NCBI GenBank assembly: GCA_009845645.1
Contig: VXZF01000749.1
Location: forward strand, 1 to 6,558
Direction: 5' to 3'
From: Gemmatimonadota bacterium
Lineage (GTDB): Bacteria > Latescibacterota > UBA2968 > UBA8231
Length of the DNA stretch: 6,558 nt
A program made the position numbers and the translations under genes. The notes under the pieces are model-generated. The model had not been told where the DNA came from and made no database searches. It saw only the letters and a list, made by a program, of their open reading frames with translations. Shown here piece by piece: positions 1 to 6,174 of this stretch; within the stretch, counting starts at the first letter, position 1, and every line of letters begins with the position of its first letter.

Positions 1-800
1 ACAAGCGCAACTTCGAGCGCTACGAGAGCCTGTCGGCGGAAGATTTGACGGCCATCCTATCGCGACAGGAATACGAGCGGCTGCGCGACGAGTACCAGTA
101 CAGCGTCCGCCGCATGGCCTTGACTCAGGAGACCCAGACCCAGGACTCGCTGCTGGCGGCGAGCAAGGTGGTTCAGCTCGTCTCGGCTGTGGAGCGCATG
201 GAACGCAATCTAAAAATCGTCCGCGGCCGGCTCGACAACCTGACGGTGCGGGCACCCGTAGCCGGGCAGCTAACCACGCTGAAAGCGGAGGTCGGCGAGA
301 GCAAGAGCGCGGGTGGACGCCTCGGCCAGATCGACATGATCGACGGCTTCAAGGTGCGCGCTGCCATTGACGAGCACTACATCGGTCGCGTGGACCGAGG
401 GCAGCGCGGCCAGTTCGACAGCGACGACGAGTCATACAGCTTGGTAATCCGCAAGGTTTATCCAGAGGTAGAGGAGGGCCGTTTTAAGGTGGATCTAGTG
501 TTTGAGGGGGAAGCACCCGAGGGCATCCGGCGCGGCCAGACCCTGCACATTCGCTTGGAACTGGGCGATTTAGATGAAGCAGTGCAAGTGGCGAGGGGCG
601 GATTTTACCAAGCGACCGGGGGCCACTGGGCCTATGTGCTCGACGCTTCCGGCGACCGGGCTACGCGGCGCTCTATCGCACTGGGCCGCCAGAATCCCCG
701 GGTGTACGAAGTGCTGGAGGGGCTTGAGCCGGGAGAGCAGGTGATTACTTCGAGCTATGAGACTTTTGGCGAAGACATGGACGTGTTGGTGTTGCGCTAG
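1..800 (+). CDS. HlyD/MacA-type periplasmic adaptor subunit (5' partial)
   Basis: This is the C-terminal 265 residues of a membrane fusion (periplasmic adaptor) protein. The frame is open from the left edge (first full codon at base 3), so the true start lies outside the window; the TTG at 45 is internal. Residues 1 to about 75 are rich in Glu, Arg, Gln and Leu, as in the returning helix of the adaptor hairpin. They are followed by a lipoyl-domain half carrying the typical VRAPVAGQL stretch (bases 246-272), a beta-barrel region (about residues 115-190) and a C-terminal membrane-proximal-like domain with a segment reading LEGLEPGEQVITSSY. Adaptors of this family link an inner-membrane transporter to an outer-membrane channel. 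The next gene, an ABC ATPase, starts 27 bases downstream, which supports a shared operon and an ABC-type rather than RND-type partner. The missing N-terminus would contain the membrane anchor and the first lipoyl half. The family call is secure; the substrate is unknown. Confidence 0.9.
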   Translation, partial: KRNFERYESLSAEDLTAILSRQEYERLRDEYQYSVRRMALTQETQTQDSLLAASKVVQLVSAVERMERNLKIVRGRLDNLTVRAPVAGQLTTLKAEVGESKSAGGRLGQIDMIDGFKVRAAIDEHYIGRVDRGQRGQFDSDDESYSLVIRKVYPEVEEGRFKVDLVFEGEAPEGIRRGQTLHIRLELGDLDEAVQVARGGFYQATGGHWAYVLDASGDRATRRSIALGRQNPRVYEVLEGLEPGEQVITSSYETFGEDMDVLVLR

Positions 801-813
801 CAACGCCCTAAAC

Positions 814-820
814 AAGGAGA
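814..820 (+). promoter_or_regulatory. Ribosome binding site of the first ABC ATPase
   Basis: AAGGAGA lies 7 bases before the ATG at 828. It is a strong Shine-Dalgarno match and supports that start. No promoter-like element is evident in the 27-base gap, so the gene is probably co-transcribed with the adaptor. Confidence 0.75.
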
Positions 821-827
821 AAAAATC

Positions 828-1562
828 ATGACTGAGCAGACAGCGAATGCTGAAAATGGCCGCGCGCCTCTGATCCGCACCGTCGGGTTGCGCAAGCTGT
901 ACACGACCGAGGAGGTAGAGACGACCGCCTTGGACAACGTGAACCTCGAAATCGCCGAAGGCGAATTTGCCGCCATTATGGGGCCGTCGGGCTGCGGCAA
1001 GTCAACGCTGCTCAATTTGCTCGGCCTGCTCGACAACCCGACTGAGGGGGAATACTGGTTGCTGGACGAGGAGGTATCGACCTACTCGGAGCGCCTGCGG
1101 GCGAATCTGCGCAAGGGGACGATTGGCTTTGTCTTTCAGTCGTTCAACTTGATCAACGAATTGACGGTGTACGAGAACGTCGAGTTGCCTCTGCTCTACA
1201 TGGGTATGCCGGCTACGGAGCGCAAGCAGCGCGTGCGGTCGATCCTCGATCACATGCAGATCACCCACCGCGAGAAGCACTTTCCGCTCCAACTTTCCGG
1301 CGGCCAGCAGCAGCGCGTGGCTGTGGCGCGGGCCTTGGTAGCGGAGCCGAAGCTGGTGTTGGCGGATGAGCCGACCGGCAATCTCGACTCGCGCCACGGC
1401 GACGAGGTCATGGAGATGCTCACTGAGATGAATCGCAACGGCACGACCGTGGTGATGGTGACGCACTCGCCGGCCTACGCCGACTTTGCGCACCGGATCA
1501 TTCACCTGTTCGACGGCAGGATCGTGAGCGAGAACATCGAGCGGGACCAGGAAGCGTCGTGA
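828..1562 (+). CDS. ABC transporter ATP-binding protein, LolD/MacB type (canonical)
   Basis: This cytoplasmic ATPase of 244 residues would power the neighbouring permease. All ABC motifs are intact: Walker [10 protein letters not shown] (residues 52-60), Q-loop Gln104, signature LSGGQ (156-160), Walker B LVLADE with catalytic Glu181, D-loop NLDS (185-188) and switch His213 in VTHS. The sequence around [22 protein letters not shown] is typical of the LolD/MacB/FtsE branch, whose members pair with FtsX-fold permeases for extrusion or lipoprotein release rather than ordinary uptake. An N-terminal extension of about 14 residues precedes the first strand. The start at 828 is set by the ribosome binding site at 814-820. 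The gene sits between the adaptor (27-base gap) and a second, clearly different ATPase (56-base gap). The family is certain; the transported substrate is not indicated. Confidence 0.95.
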   Translation: MTEQTANAENGRAPLIRTVGLRKLYTTEEVETTALDNVNLEIAEGEFAAIMGPSGCGKSTLLNLLGLLDNPTEGEYWLLDEEVSTYSERLRANLRKGTIGFVFQSFNLINELTVYENVELPLLYMGMPATERKQRVRSILDHMQITHREKHFPLQLSGGQQQRVAVARALVAEPKLVLADEPTGNLDSRHGDEVMEMLTEMNRNGTTVVMVTHSPAYADFAHRIIHLFDGRIVSENIERDQEAS

Positions 1563-1606
1563 GCGGCGCACTAGGGCGATAAGCTGCGCACTGAGTAACC
1601 AAGACG

Positions 1607-1612
1607 CGGAGG
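1607..1612 (+). promoter_or_regulatory. Ribosome binding site of the second ABC ATPase
   Basis: CGGAGG ends 6 bases before the ATG at 1619 and fixes that start. The 56-base gap before it contains a GCGCACT heptamer twice (1566-1572 and 1586-1592) but no recognisable promoter or terminator. Confidence 0.7.
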
Positions 1613-1618
1613 CACATC

Positions 1619-2293
1619 ATGATCGAAATGCACGACATCGAAAAGTACCATCAATCCGGTCCCCGCAAGACCTACGTGCTGCGCTACGTACACCTGAACG
1701 TCGCCGAAGGCGAGTTCGTGTCGATTATGGGGCCGAGCGGCGCTGGCAAATCGACGCTGTTGCACATCATGGGGATGCTCGATGAATCGACGGCTGGGTC
1801 GTATCGGTTCCTTGGCGAAGAGGTGGGCAGAATGGGGGAGAAGGAACGCACTGAGATCCATCGGCGGCACATTGGTTTTGTCTTCCAAGCCTATCACCTG
1901 ATCGACGAGCAGACGGTGTACGAAAATCTGGAGATGCCGCTGCTCTACCAAAAGGTGGAGGGAGCCGAGCGCAAGGCGCGGGTGAGCGAGTTGCTCGACC
2001 GCTTCCAGATGGTGGCCAAAAAGGACCTGTTCCCGCACCAGCTTTCCGGCGGCGAGCAGCAGCGCGTTGGCGTTGCCCGCGCCCTGATCGGCCAGCCGAC
2101 GCTGATCCTCGCCGACGAGCCTACGGGCAACCTCAACTCCAAGCAGGGGGAAGAGGTGATGGACATGCTGCGGGAGTTGAACGACGAGGGCACGACGATT
2201 GTGCAGGTGACGCATTCGGAGAAGAACGCTGGCTACGGTAGCCGGGTGGTGCATCTGTTGGACGGCAAGATAGAGCAAGAGGGAAGGTACTAG
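1619..2293 (+). CDS. ABC transporter ATP-binding protein, LolD/MacB type, with NLNS D-loop
   Basis: This second ATPase has 224 residues. Walker A is GPSGAGKST (38-46), the Q-loop Gln is residue 90, the signature is LSGGE (142-146), Walker B is LILADE with Glu167 and the switch His is residue 199. The D-loop reads NLNS (171-174) where the first ATPase has NLDS, so the usual aspartate is asparagine; the rest of the catalytic set is intact, so the protein is probably active. The VTHSEKNAGYG stretch after the switch also differs from the first ATPase, so the two are distinct subfamily members and not a recent duplication. The gene ends 20 bases before the permease. The two ATPases may act as a heterodimer on the two-core permease, or one may serve a permease outside the window; sequence alone does not decide. 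The last codons lie inside a 19-bp tandem duplication. Confidence 0.95.
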   Translation: MIEMHDIEKYHQSGPRKTYVLRYVHLNVAEGEFVSIMGPSGAGKSTLLHIMGMLDESTAGSYRFLGEEVGRMGEKERTEIHRRHIGFVFQAYHLIDEQTVYENLEMPLLYQKVEGAERKARVSELLDRFQMVAKKDLFPHQLSGGEQQRVGVARALIGQPTLILADEPTGNLNSKQGEEVMDMLRELNDEGTTIVQVTHSEKNAGYGSRVVHLLDGKIEQEGRY

Positions 2294-2313
2294 CCAAGAG
2301 GGAGGTACTAACC
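2276..2313 (+). repeat. 19-bp tandem duplication across the ATPase stop and permease ribosome binding site
   Basis: Two adjacent 19-base units, 2276-2294 and 2295-2313, align with one single-base indel and two or three further differences. Both begin CAAGAGGGA. The first unit begins exactly on a codon boundary and encodes the ATPase's final residues QEGRY plus the stop; the second provides GGAGGT, the permease ribosome binding site, and ends immediately before the permease ATG. Replication slippage is the simplest origin. Confidence 0.75.
2301..2306 (+). promoter_or_regulatory. Ribosome binding site of the permease
   Basis: GGAGGT lies 7 bases before the ATG at 2314. A near copy, GGAAGGT, lies in the upstream repeat unit but is inside the preceding gene. 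The 20-base gap has no room for a promoter, so the permease is read from the ATPase message. Confidence 0.8.
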
Positions 2314-4644
2314 ATGCTACGCAATAACCTGATCGTCGCCTGGCGCAATCTGCGCCGCTATCGGATGTACACCGCGATCAACGTGGGTGGGCTGGCCGCG
2401 GCCTTTGCGGTGGCCATCTTCGTCGGCCTGTACGTGCATAGGGCGCTGACGTGGGACCGCTTCCACGCCAAGGGTGAGCAGATCTATCAGGTCTGTATGA
2501 CACATCCGGCCTGGAAAGGGAAGGCTATGACGGGGACGCCGGGAGACCTCGGCCCGGAGATGGTGGCCACACTTCCCGCTGTGCTGCGCTCGATGCGTAC
2601 AGAAGACACGTCCGGACTGCTGCTCTACGGGGATCAAGTGACCGAGGCGAGGGGACGGTTCGCCGACCCTGGATTCTTCGAGTTGTTCAGTTTCCCCCTG
2701 ATCGCGGGCGATCCAAGCACGGCCCTCGACGGGCCGAACTCGATCATATTGTCGAGGCGGCTGGCGCAGCGGCTATTCGGCTCCGACGATCCCATGGGCC
2801 AGACCCTACAGCTAGGGGACCGCGGTATCAGCGGAGACTTTATCGTCACCGGGGTCGCCGAGAACGTTCCGTACGCGTCCAGCCTAGAGTTCGACTGGGT
2901 GATCCCCTTCGTCCAGCGGGAAATCCAGCTTGGGGGGCACGGCGCAGGTGAGACCTACTTACAGATCGCCGATGCCGCGGGTGTGGAAGCGGCCTTGGCC
3001 TTCGACCCGGACCGGTACTGGGAAGATTCTGAACTCGTCATCGTGCCACTGTTCGACAAGCGGCTACATCCTCAACTCAGTGGGGGGAGGTCAATGAAGA
3101 GTGCGCTCTACCGCAACGGATTCGTCGCCTGCCTCGTGCTGCTGCTAGCGTGCATCAACTACGCCAACTTGGCCGCGGGCATGTCGCTGACGAGGGCGCA
3201 CGAAGTAGGTGTGCGCAAGATGGTCGGTGCCGGACGAGGACAGCTAATGCGCCAGTACTTCGCCGAGTCTCTGCTGCTCTGCTTCGCTGCACTAGCGCTC
3301 GCCATGCTGCTGTGGGAGATCTTGCTGCCGGGCCTGAATCGTCTGCTGACCGGGTCTGGATCACTCGAATCGCGCCTCGACTTGCAGTACACGCCGTGGA
3401 CGGTGATGGCCCTAGCTGGGTTCGGAGTGGTCATGGGGCTCGTGGCGGGTGCGTACCCGGCGCTGGTGCAGTCGCGGATGCAGCCGGTCGAGATTATGCA
3501 AGACAGGCTCCAGGTGCGAAGCCGTGCCAGTCGCATCTTAGTAGTAGTTCAGTTCGTGGCCTCTACGGTGTTCCTGACCGCGGCCCTCGTCGTGGACCGG
3601 CAGGTTGATCATTGGGAGTCCCTAGATCAGGGCTACGACCCGCAGCTCGTGGTTTGCATCCCGACGTTTGCGGGTTCCTCGCAAGGGGAAGGGGAAGGCG
3701 TACATGAGTCGCAGCGCTTCCTCGAGACTTTCCGCCAGGAGGTCCTCCCCCTTTCGGGTGTGCTCGCCGTATCCGGCTCCAGCGAATTCCCCAATAGAGT
3801 CAGTGACTTTCGCTTCGACGACCATGAACGGCCGGAGGCCTCGCTGATTGAGGTTGATCCGTACTTCCTGCGCACCCTCGGCTTAGAACTGGTTGAGGGC
3901 GAGGACTTCCCCCCAGACCTGCTGGCCAGCGGTCGCGTAGCGCTCGTCAACCAGCAGCTAGCGGCCACACTGGAGGGACCGGTCGTCGGCTCCTACCTCG
4001 AAGGCGGGTACCGGCCGAGGATTATTGGCGTGGTCTCCGACTTCCAGCACGATGATCCCTTCGTCTTTGTGCCGGAACTCGTACTCAGCGTCCTACCGGA
4101 TCGTCCCATTGAGACGGTGCTAGTGCGGGTGCGACCCGAGGGGGTGCCCGAGACGCTCGCCGAACTGCGCGAGGCTTGGGAACGGTTGGCACCCGGGGTG
4201 CCCTTTAGCTATCGCTTTCTCGAAGACCATATCGCCGAGCGCTTCTTTTTTCACGCTAGGATCATTAGCCAACTGCGCTGGCTGGCCGGGTTCCTGGCCC
4301 TAATCGCCTGTCTCGGCGTCTTCGGCATGGCCTCCCTCGCCGTCAGCCGACGCACCAAGGAGGTAGCCGTGCGCAAGGTCCTCGGTGCCTCGACCGCGAG
4401 CGTGACCGTGCTGCTGTCTTCGCAGTCTACGCGGCTCGTGTTGATCGCCGTGGTCATCGCCATGCCTCTGGCCTACCGGCTCTCGGAGTATTTACTCCGC
4501 AGCGAAGTGAACCGCATCGAGCTCGACCTGCTCAGCTATTCGGCTGGTGGCCTGATCGCCCTAGGTCTGACTTGGCTGGTGTCGGGATATCACGCGGTTC
4601 GAGCGGCGCTGGCGAATCCGGTGGACTCGCTGCGCAGCGAGTAG
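2314..4644 (+). CDS. ABC transporter permease, MacB/FtsX family, two-core (about 8 membrane helices)
   Basis: This inner-membrane permease has 776 residues, normal for the long form of the family (MacB periplasmic core plus FtsX, repeated). The N-terminus MLRNNLIVAWRNLRRYR is a typical amphipathic start, followed by helix 1 (about 21-42). A first periplasmic domain spans about 45-265 and includes SIILSRRLAQRLFGSDDPMG. Helices 2-4 lie at about 268-288, 317-340 and 363-385, with the coupling segment HEVGVRKMVGA at 296-306 between helices 2 and 3. Helix 5 (about 407-427) leads to a second periplasmic domain (about 430-650, with ALVNQQLA and IIGVVSDFQHD). Helices 6-8 lie at about 652-677, 700-722 and 741-760, with the second coupling segment KEVAVRKVLGAS at 682-693. 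In this family the periplasmic domains move with ATP hydrolysis to push substrate toward the adaptor. The reading frame is intact. Helix limits are estimated by eye. Confidence 0.94.
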   Translation: MLRNNLIVAWRNLRRYRMYTAINVGGLAAAFAVAIFVGLYVHRALTWDRFHAKGEQIYQVCMTHPAWKGKAMTGTPGDLGPEMVATLPAVLRSMRTEDTSGLLLYGDQVTEARGRFADPGFFELFSFPLIAGDPSTALDGPNSIILSRRLAQRLFGSDDPMGQTLQLGDRGISGDFIVTGVAENVPYASSLEFDWVIPFVQREIQLGGHGAGETYLQIADAAGVEAALAFDPDRYWEDSELVIVPLFDKRLHPQLSGGRSMKSALYRNGFVACLVLLLACINYANLAAGMSLTRAHEVGVRKMVGAGRGQLMRQYFAESLLLCFAALALAMLLWEILLPGLNRLLTGSGSLESRLDLQYTPWTVMALAGFGVVMGLVAGAYPALVQSRMQPVEIMQDRLQVRSRASRILVVVQFVASTVFLTAALVVDRQVDHWESLDQGYDPQLVVCIPTFAGSSQGEGEGVHESQRFLETFRQEVLPLSGVLAVSGSSEFPNRVSDFRFDDHERPEASLIEVDPYFLRTLGLELVEGEDFPPDLLASGRVALVNQQLAATLEGPVVGSYLEGGYRPRIIGVVSDFQHDDPFVFVPELVLSVLPDRPIETVLVRVRPEGVPETLAELREAWERLAPGVPFSYRFLEDHIAERFFFHARIISQLRWLAGFLALIACLGVFGMASLAVSRRTKEVAVRKVLGASTASVTVLLSSQSTRLVLIAVVIAMPLAYRLSEYLLRSEVNRIELDLLSYSAGGLIALGLTWLVSGYHAVRAALANPVDSLRSE

Positions 4645-4657
4645 AGGGATTCTCTAC
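4641..4657 (+). repeat. Inverted repeat overlapping the permease stop codon
   Basis: GTAGAG (4641-4646) and CTCTAC (4652-4657) form a perfect 6-bp stem around a 5-base loop, and the permease TAG stop is in the left arm. No run of T follows, so it is not a standard rho-independent terminator. It could be a small mRNA hairpin that protects the upstream message, or chance. Confidence 0.4.
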
Positions 4658-4672
4658 AAATCGCACCGATTT
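4658..4672 (+). repeat. Inverted repeat AAATCG-cac-CGATTT upstream of the first thioredoxin-like gene
   Basis: AAATCG (4658-4663) and CGATTT (4667-4672) are exact reverse complements separated by 3 bases. The element directly abuts the hairpin at 4641-4657 and lies 38 bases before the ATG at 4711. It could be an operator half-site pair or an RNA hairpin. No convincing -35/-10 pair was found next to it, and the element is absent from the spacer before the second copy. Confidence 0.4.
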
Positions 4673-4693
4673 ATGACGATGTGGATTTTTTAC

Positions 4694-5092
4694 TCCAGAG
4701 GAGGCGAAAGATGATCAGCCAGAAGCCTAACGGCGGCAGTTCAAAACGGGAAGCGGTACTCTTTGCGCTTTTAACTTTTTTCTCCGCTAGTGCGGCAATG
4801 GGCACGAGCAGCGAGGACGGCCCGATCGTCGTTCCATTGCAGTGGGTGCGGCCAAGTGAGGATGTAATAGACGATGTGCCAGACCTCGACTTTGAAAGCC
4901 GAGGCTGGGTCCGCAAGCGGCCTGTCGAGTCCGGTCTCCGGGGTCTGCCGCCAACCGACCGAATCCTGTTCTACGGAATCTTCGATCTCAGTGCAGAATC
5001 CATCGTCTTGTCACTTAGTCCAGAGAAGGCTTCGGAGTACCTGTGGACGCTTCCGCAACGCGAAGCCCCCGACTCCCGCGTTTCTTGGATCA
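4694..5092 (+). repeat. Tandem duplication, unit 1 (matches 6154-6558)
   Basis: This segment aligns with 6154-6558 across the ribosome binding site and the first 127 codons, with a 6-base insertion in unit 2. The first 56 bases (4694-4749 against 6154-6209) differ at a single position. The offset is 1460 bases before the insertion and 1466 after it. Unit 2 is cut by the window edge, so the full repeat length is unknown. Confidence 0.9.
4697..4704 (+). promoter_or_regulatory. Ribosome binding site deciding the start of the first thioredoxin-like gene
   Basis: AGAGGAGG lies 6 bases before the ATG at 4711. An in-frame GTG at 4681 would add ten residues but would place this strong site inside the gene. 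The second copy keeps the same site and ATG and has an in-frame TAA at 6150-6152 just upstream, so no such extension is possible there. ATG 4711 is therefore preferred. Confidence 0.85.
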
Positions 5093-6066
5093 ATGCGCTG
5101 GACGCCGATGGCGAGGAAGTCTTCTACTTTGACTCCGACAACGACGAGGATTTCGCGGACGAAGAGCCAGTCGAGCCTGAGGACTATAGCCTCTTTATGC
5201 GATTGCTCGGGTACGTGTTCGACGGGATGTCTTATGGAATTCGCGCGGAGTCAGAAGTCCATTTTGAATATACCGACGGCGAGGAAGTAAAAGAGAAAAC
5301 CGTACCCGTCGCGGTGATCAAGTTAGAGCAGTACAGAAAAAGAAGCCCCGACAATCCTAAGTTCGAAGGGCAAGTATTCGACATGCGGGTGGGATCCGTC
5401 GAACTAAACGGCGAAGAAGTCAGACTAGCTGTGGTAAGCGGGATCGACGCAGCCACCTATCACGACAAGCACGGCGAGATCCTTTGGGATCTAAACAAGG
5501 ATGGCTTCTTTGAAAATGAAACCGAATCCCGCGAATGCTATCGGATCGATAGTTCCTTTAACATCCTCGGCAGGTCGCTTCAGGTCGCAATGATTAGCCC
5601 GTCCGGGGATAGGCTCGTGCTGGTACCGACCGACGAAACAGTCCCCCCTAAGATCGAAATAACAAAAGGTGAACCCGCGCCTGAATTTGCGGTTGTGGAC
5701 GTCCAAGGTGATACGCTCCGCCTCTCTGATTTCCGGGGACGCCACGTCCTGCTCGACTTCTGGGCGAGTTGGTGTGGGCCATGCAGGGAGGATACGCCAG
5801 AGCTAGTGGATATATACCGTGCGAAGCAGGCGCACGGCCTCGAAATCATCGGCATTATCAAAGACGACAGCCGCGAAGCGGCGATGCGCTATGTTGAGGC
5901 GCACGGGATCGAATGGCCCCAGATACTCGAAGTTGAAAACGAGACCAAGCCAACCGAGATATACCACATAGGCGGGATTCCCTCGTACGTCTGGGTCGGC
6001 CCCGATGGCGTCGTAATCAACCCAGAGCTAAAAGGCGATCTAGACGACCTGTACGACGCTTTTTGA
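4711..6066 (+). CDS. Exported TlpA-like thioredoxin-domain protein, tandem copy 1
   Basis: This 451-residue protein is probably exported by Sec. A basic start (SKR at 11-13) precedes a hydrophobic core (14-28), with likely cleavage near ASA or SAA at 26-29. Residues 33 to about 315 match no domain I can name. They include an acidic stretch with 15 Asp/Glu among residues 131-158 and two loops resembling calcium sites: D141-x-D143-x-D145 with E152, and D260-x-N262-x-D264-G265. The C-terminal 135 residues or so are a TlpA/AhpC-TSA thioredoxin fold: EPAPEF at 321-326, LLDFWASWCGPC with Cys355 and Cys358, and GGIPS with the expected cis-proline at 424. Such domains reduce or exchange disulfides outside the cytoplasm; the partner is unknown. 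The gene lies 66 bases after the permease, on the same strand, and is followed 104 bases later by a paralogue. It may be read through from the export operon or have its own promoter near 4641-4672. Confidence 0.88.
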   Translation: MISQKPNGGSSKREAVLFALLTFFSASAAMGTSSEDGPIVVPLQWVRPSEDVIDDVPDLDFESRGWVRKRPVESGLRGLPPTDRILFYGIFDLSAESIVLSLSPEKASEYLWTLPQREAPDSRVSWINALDADGEEVFYFDSDNDEDFADEEPVEPEDYSLFMRLLGYVFDGMSYGIRAESEVHFEYTDGEEVKEKTVPVAVIKLEQYRKRSPDNPKFEGQVFDMRVGSVELNGEEVRLAVVSGIDAATYHDKHGEILWDLNKDGFFENETESRECYRIDSSFNILGRSLQVAMISPSGDRLVLVPTDETVPPKIEITKGEPAPEFAVVDVQGDTLRLSDFRGRHVLLDFWASWCGPCREDTPELVDIYRAKQAHGLEIIGIIKDDSREAAMRYVEAHGIEWPQILEVENETKPTEIYHIGGIPSYVWVGPDGVVINPELKGDLDDLYDAF

Positions 6067-6099
6067 CGAGACCATGTGTGCTTTAGAAAAGGCGGAGCT

Positions 6100-6174
6100 A
6101 TGATCAGCACAAAACAATTAAGGGTCTTTGAGGAGCGGGTAGCTTTTCCTAATTCCAGAGGAGGAGAAAGATGA
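6100..6174 (+). CDS. Possible 24-codon leader ORF overlapping the start of copy 2
   Basis: An ATG at 6100 opens a frame of 24 codons (MISTKQLRVFEERVAFPNSRGGER) whose TGA overlaps the ATG of the next gene as ATGA (6171-6174), a classic coupling arrangement. AAGG at 6089-6092, 7 bases upstream, could serve as a ribosome binding site. The first nine bases, ATGATCAGC, are identical to the starts of both thioredoxin-like genes (4711 and 6171), so this may instead be the remnant of a third 5' end. TGTGCT (6077-6082) and AGCACA (6106-6111) could pair across its start. It is too short for coding statistics, and its last codons are forced by the ribosome binding site of copy 2. Treat it as a candidate only. 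Confidence 0.3.
   Translation: MISTKQLRVFEERVAFPNSRGGER
6157..6164 (+). promoter_or_regulatory. Ribosome binding site of the second thioredoxin-like gene
   Basis: AGAGGAGG, identical to the site at 4697-4704, lies 6 bases before the ATG at 6171. An in-frame TAA at 6150-6152 excludes any longer start nearby. Confidence 0.85.

Noticed and set aside
1002..1571. Long open frame on the - strand opposite the first ATPase
   Set aside because: It lies wholly opposite a gene with every ABC motif intact and has no recognisable protein features. A similar antisense frame occurs opposite the second ATPase, as expected from shared codon patterns in GC-rich conserved genes.
1571..2278. Open frame of 235 codons on the - strand opposite the second ATPase
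   Set aside because: It resembles the other antisense frame only because both mirror the conserved ABC signature region. It has no visible ribosome binding site or domain.
3150..3608. 152-codon + strand frame inside the permease
   Set aside because: It is out of frame with a full, well-matched FtsX permease and its translation is low-complexity Arg/Ala/Gly-rich, typical of a shadow frame.
4681..4710. GTG start at 4681 adding ten residues to copy 1
   Set aside because: The extension would contain the strong ribosome binding site at 4697-4704, and copy 2 has an in-frame stop just upstream of the equivalent ATG.
4671..4916. Antisense frame opposite the start of copy 1, similar to one at 6149-6382 opposite copy 2
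   Set aside because: The similarity between the two antisense frames follows from duplication of the sense genes and is not evidence of coding on the - strand.
6040..6090. Possible terminator after copy 1, because of the TTTTT at the end of the gene
   Set aside because: The T run is inside the last codons and I found no adequate GC-rich stem in front of it.
6128..6154. Promoter-like TTGAGG followed by CTAATT before copy 2
   Set aside because: The spacing of about 15 bases and the weak -10 match are poor, and transcription would begin inside or past the ribosome binding site.
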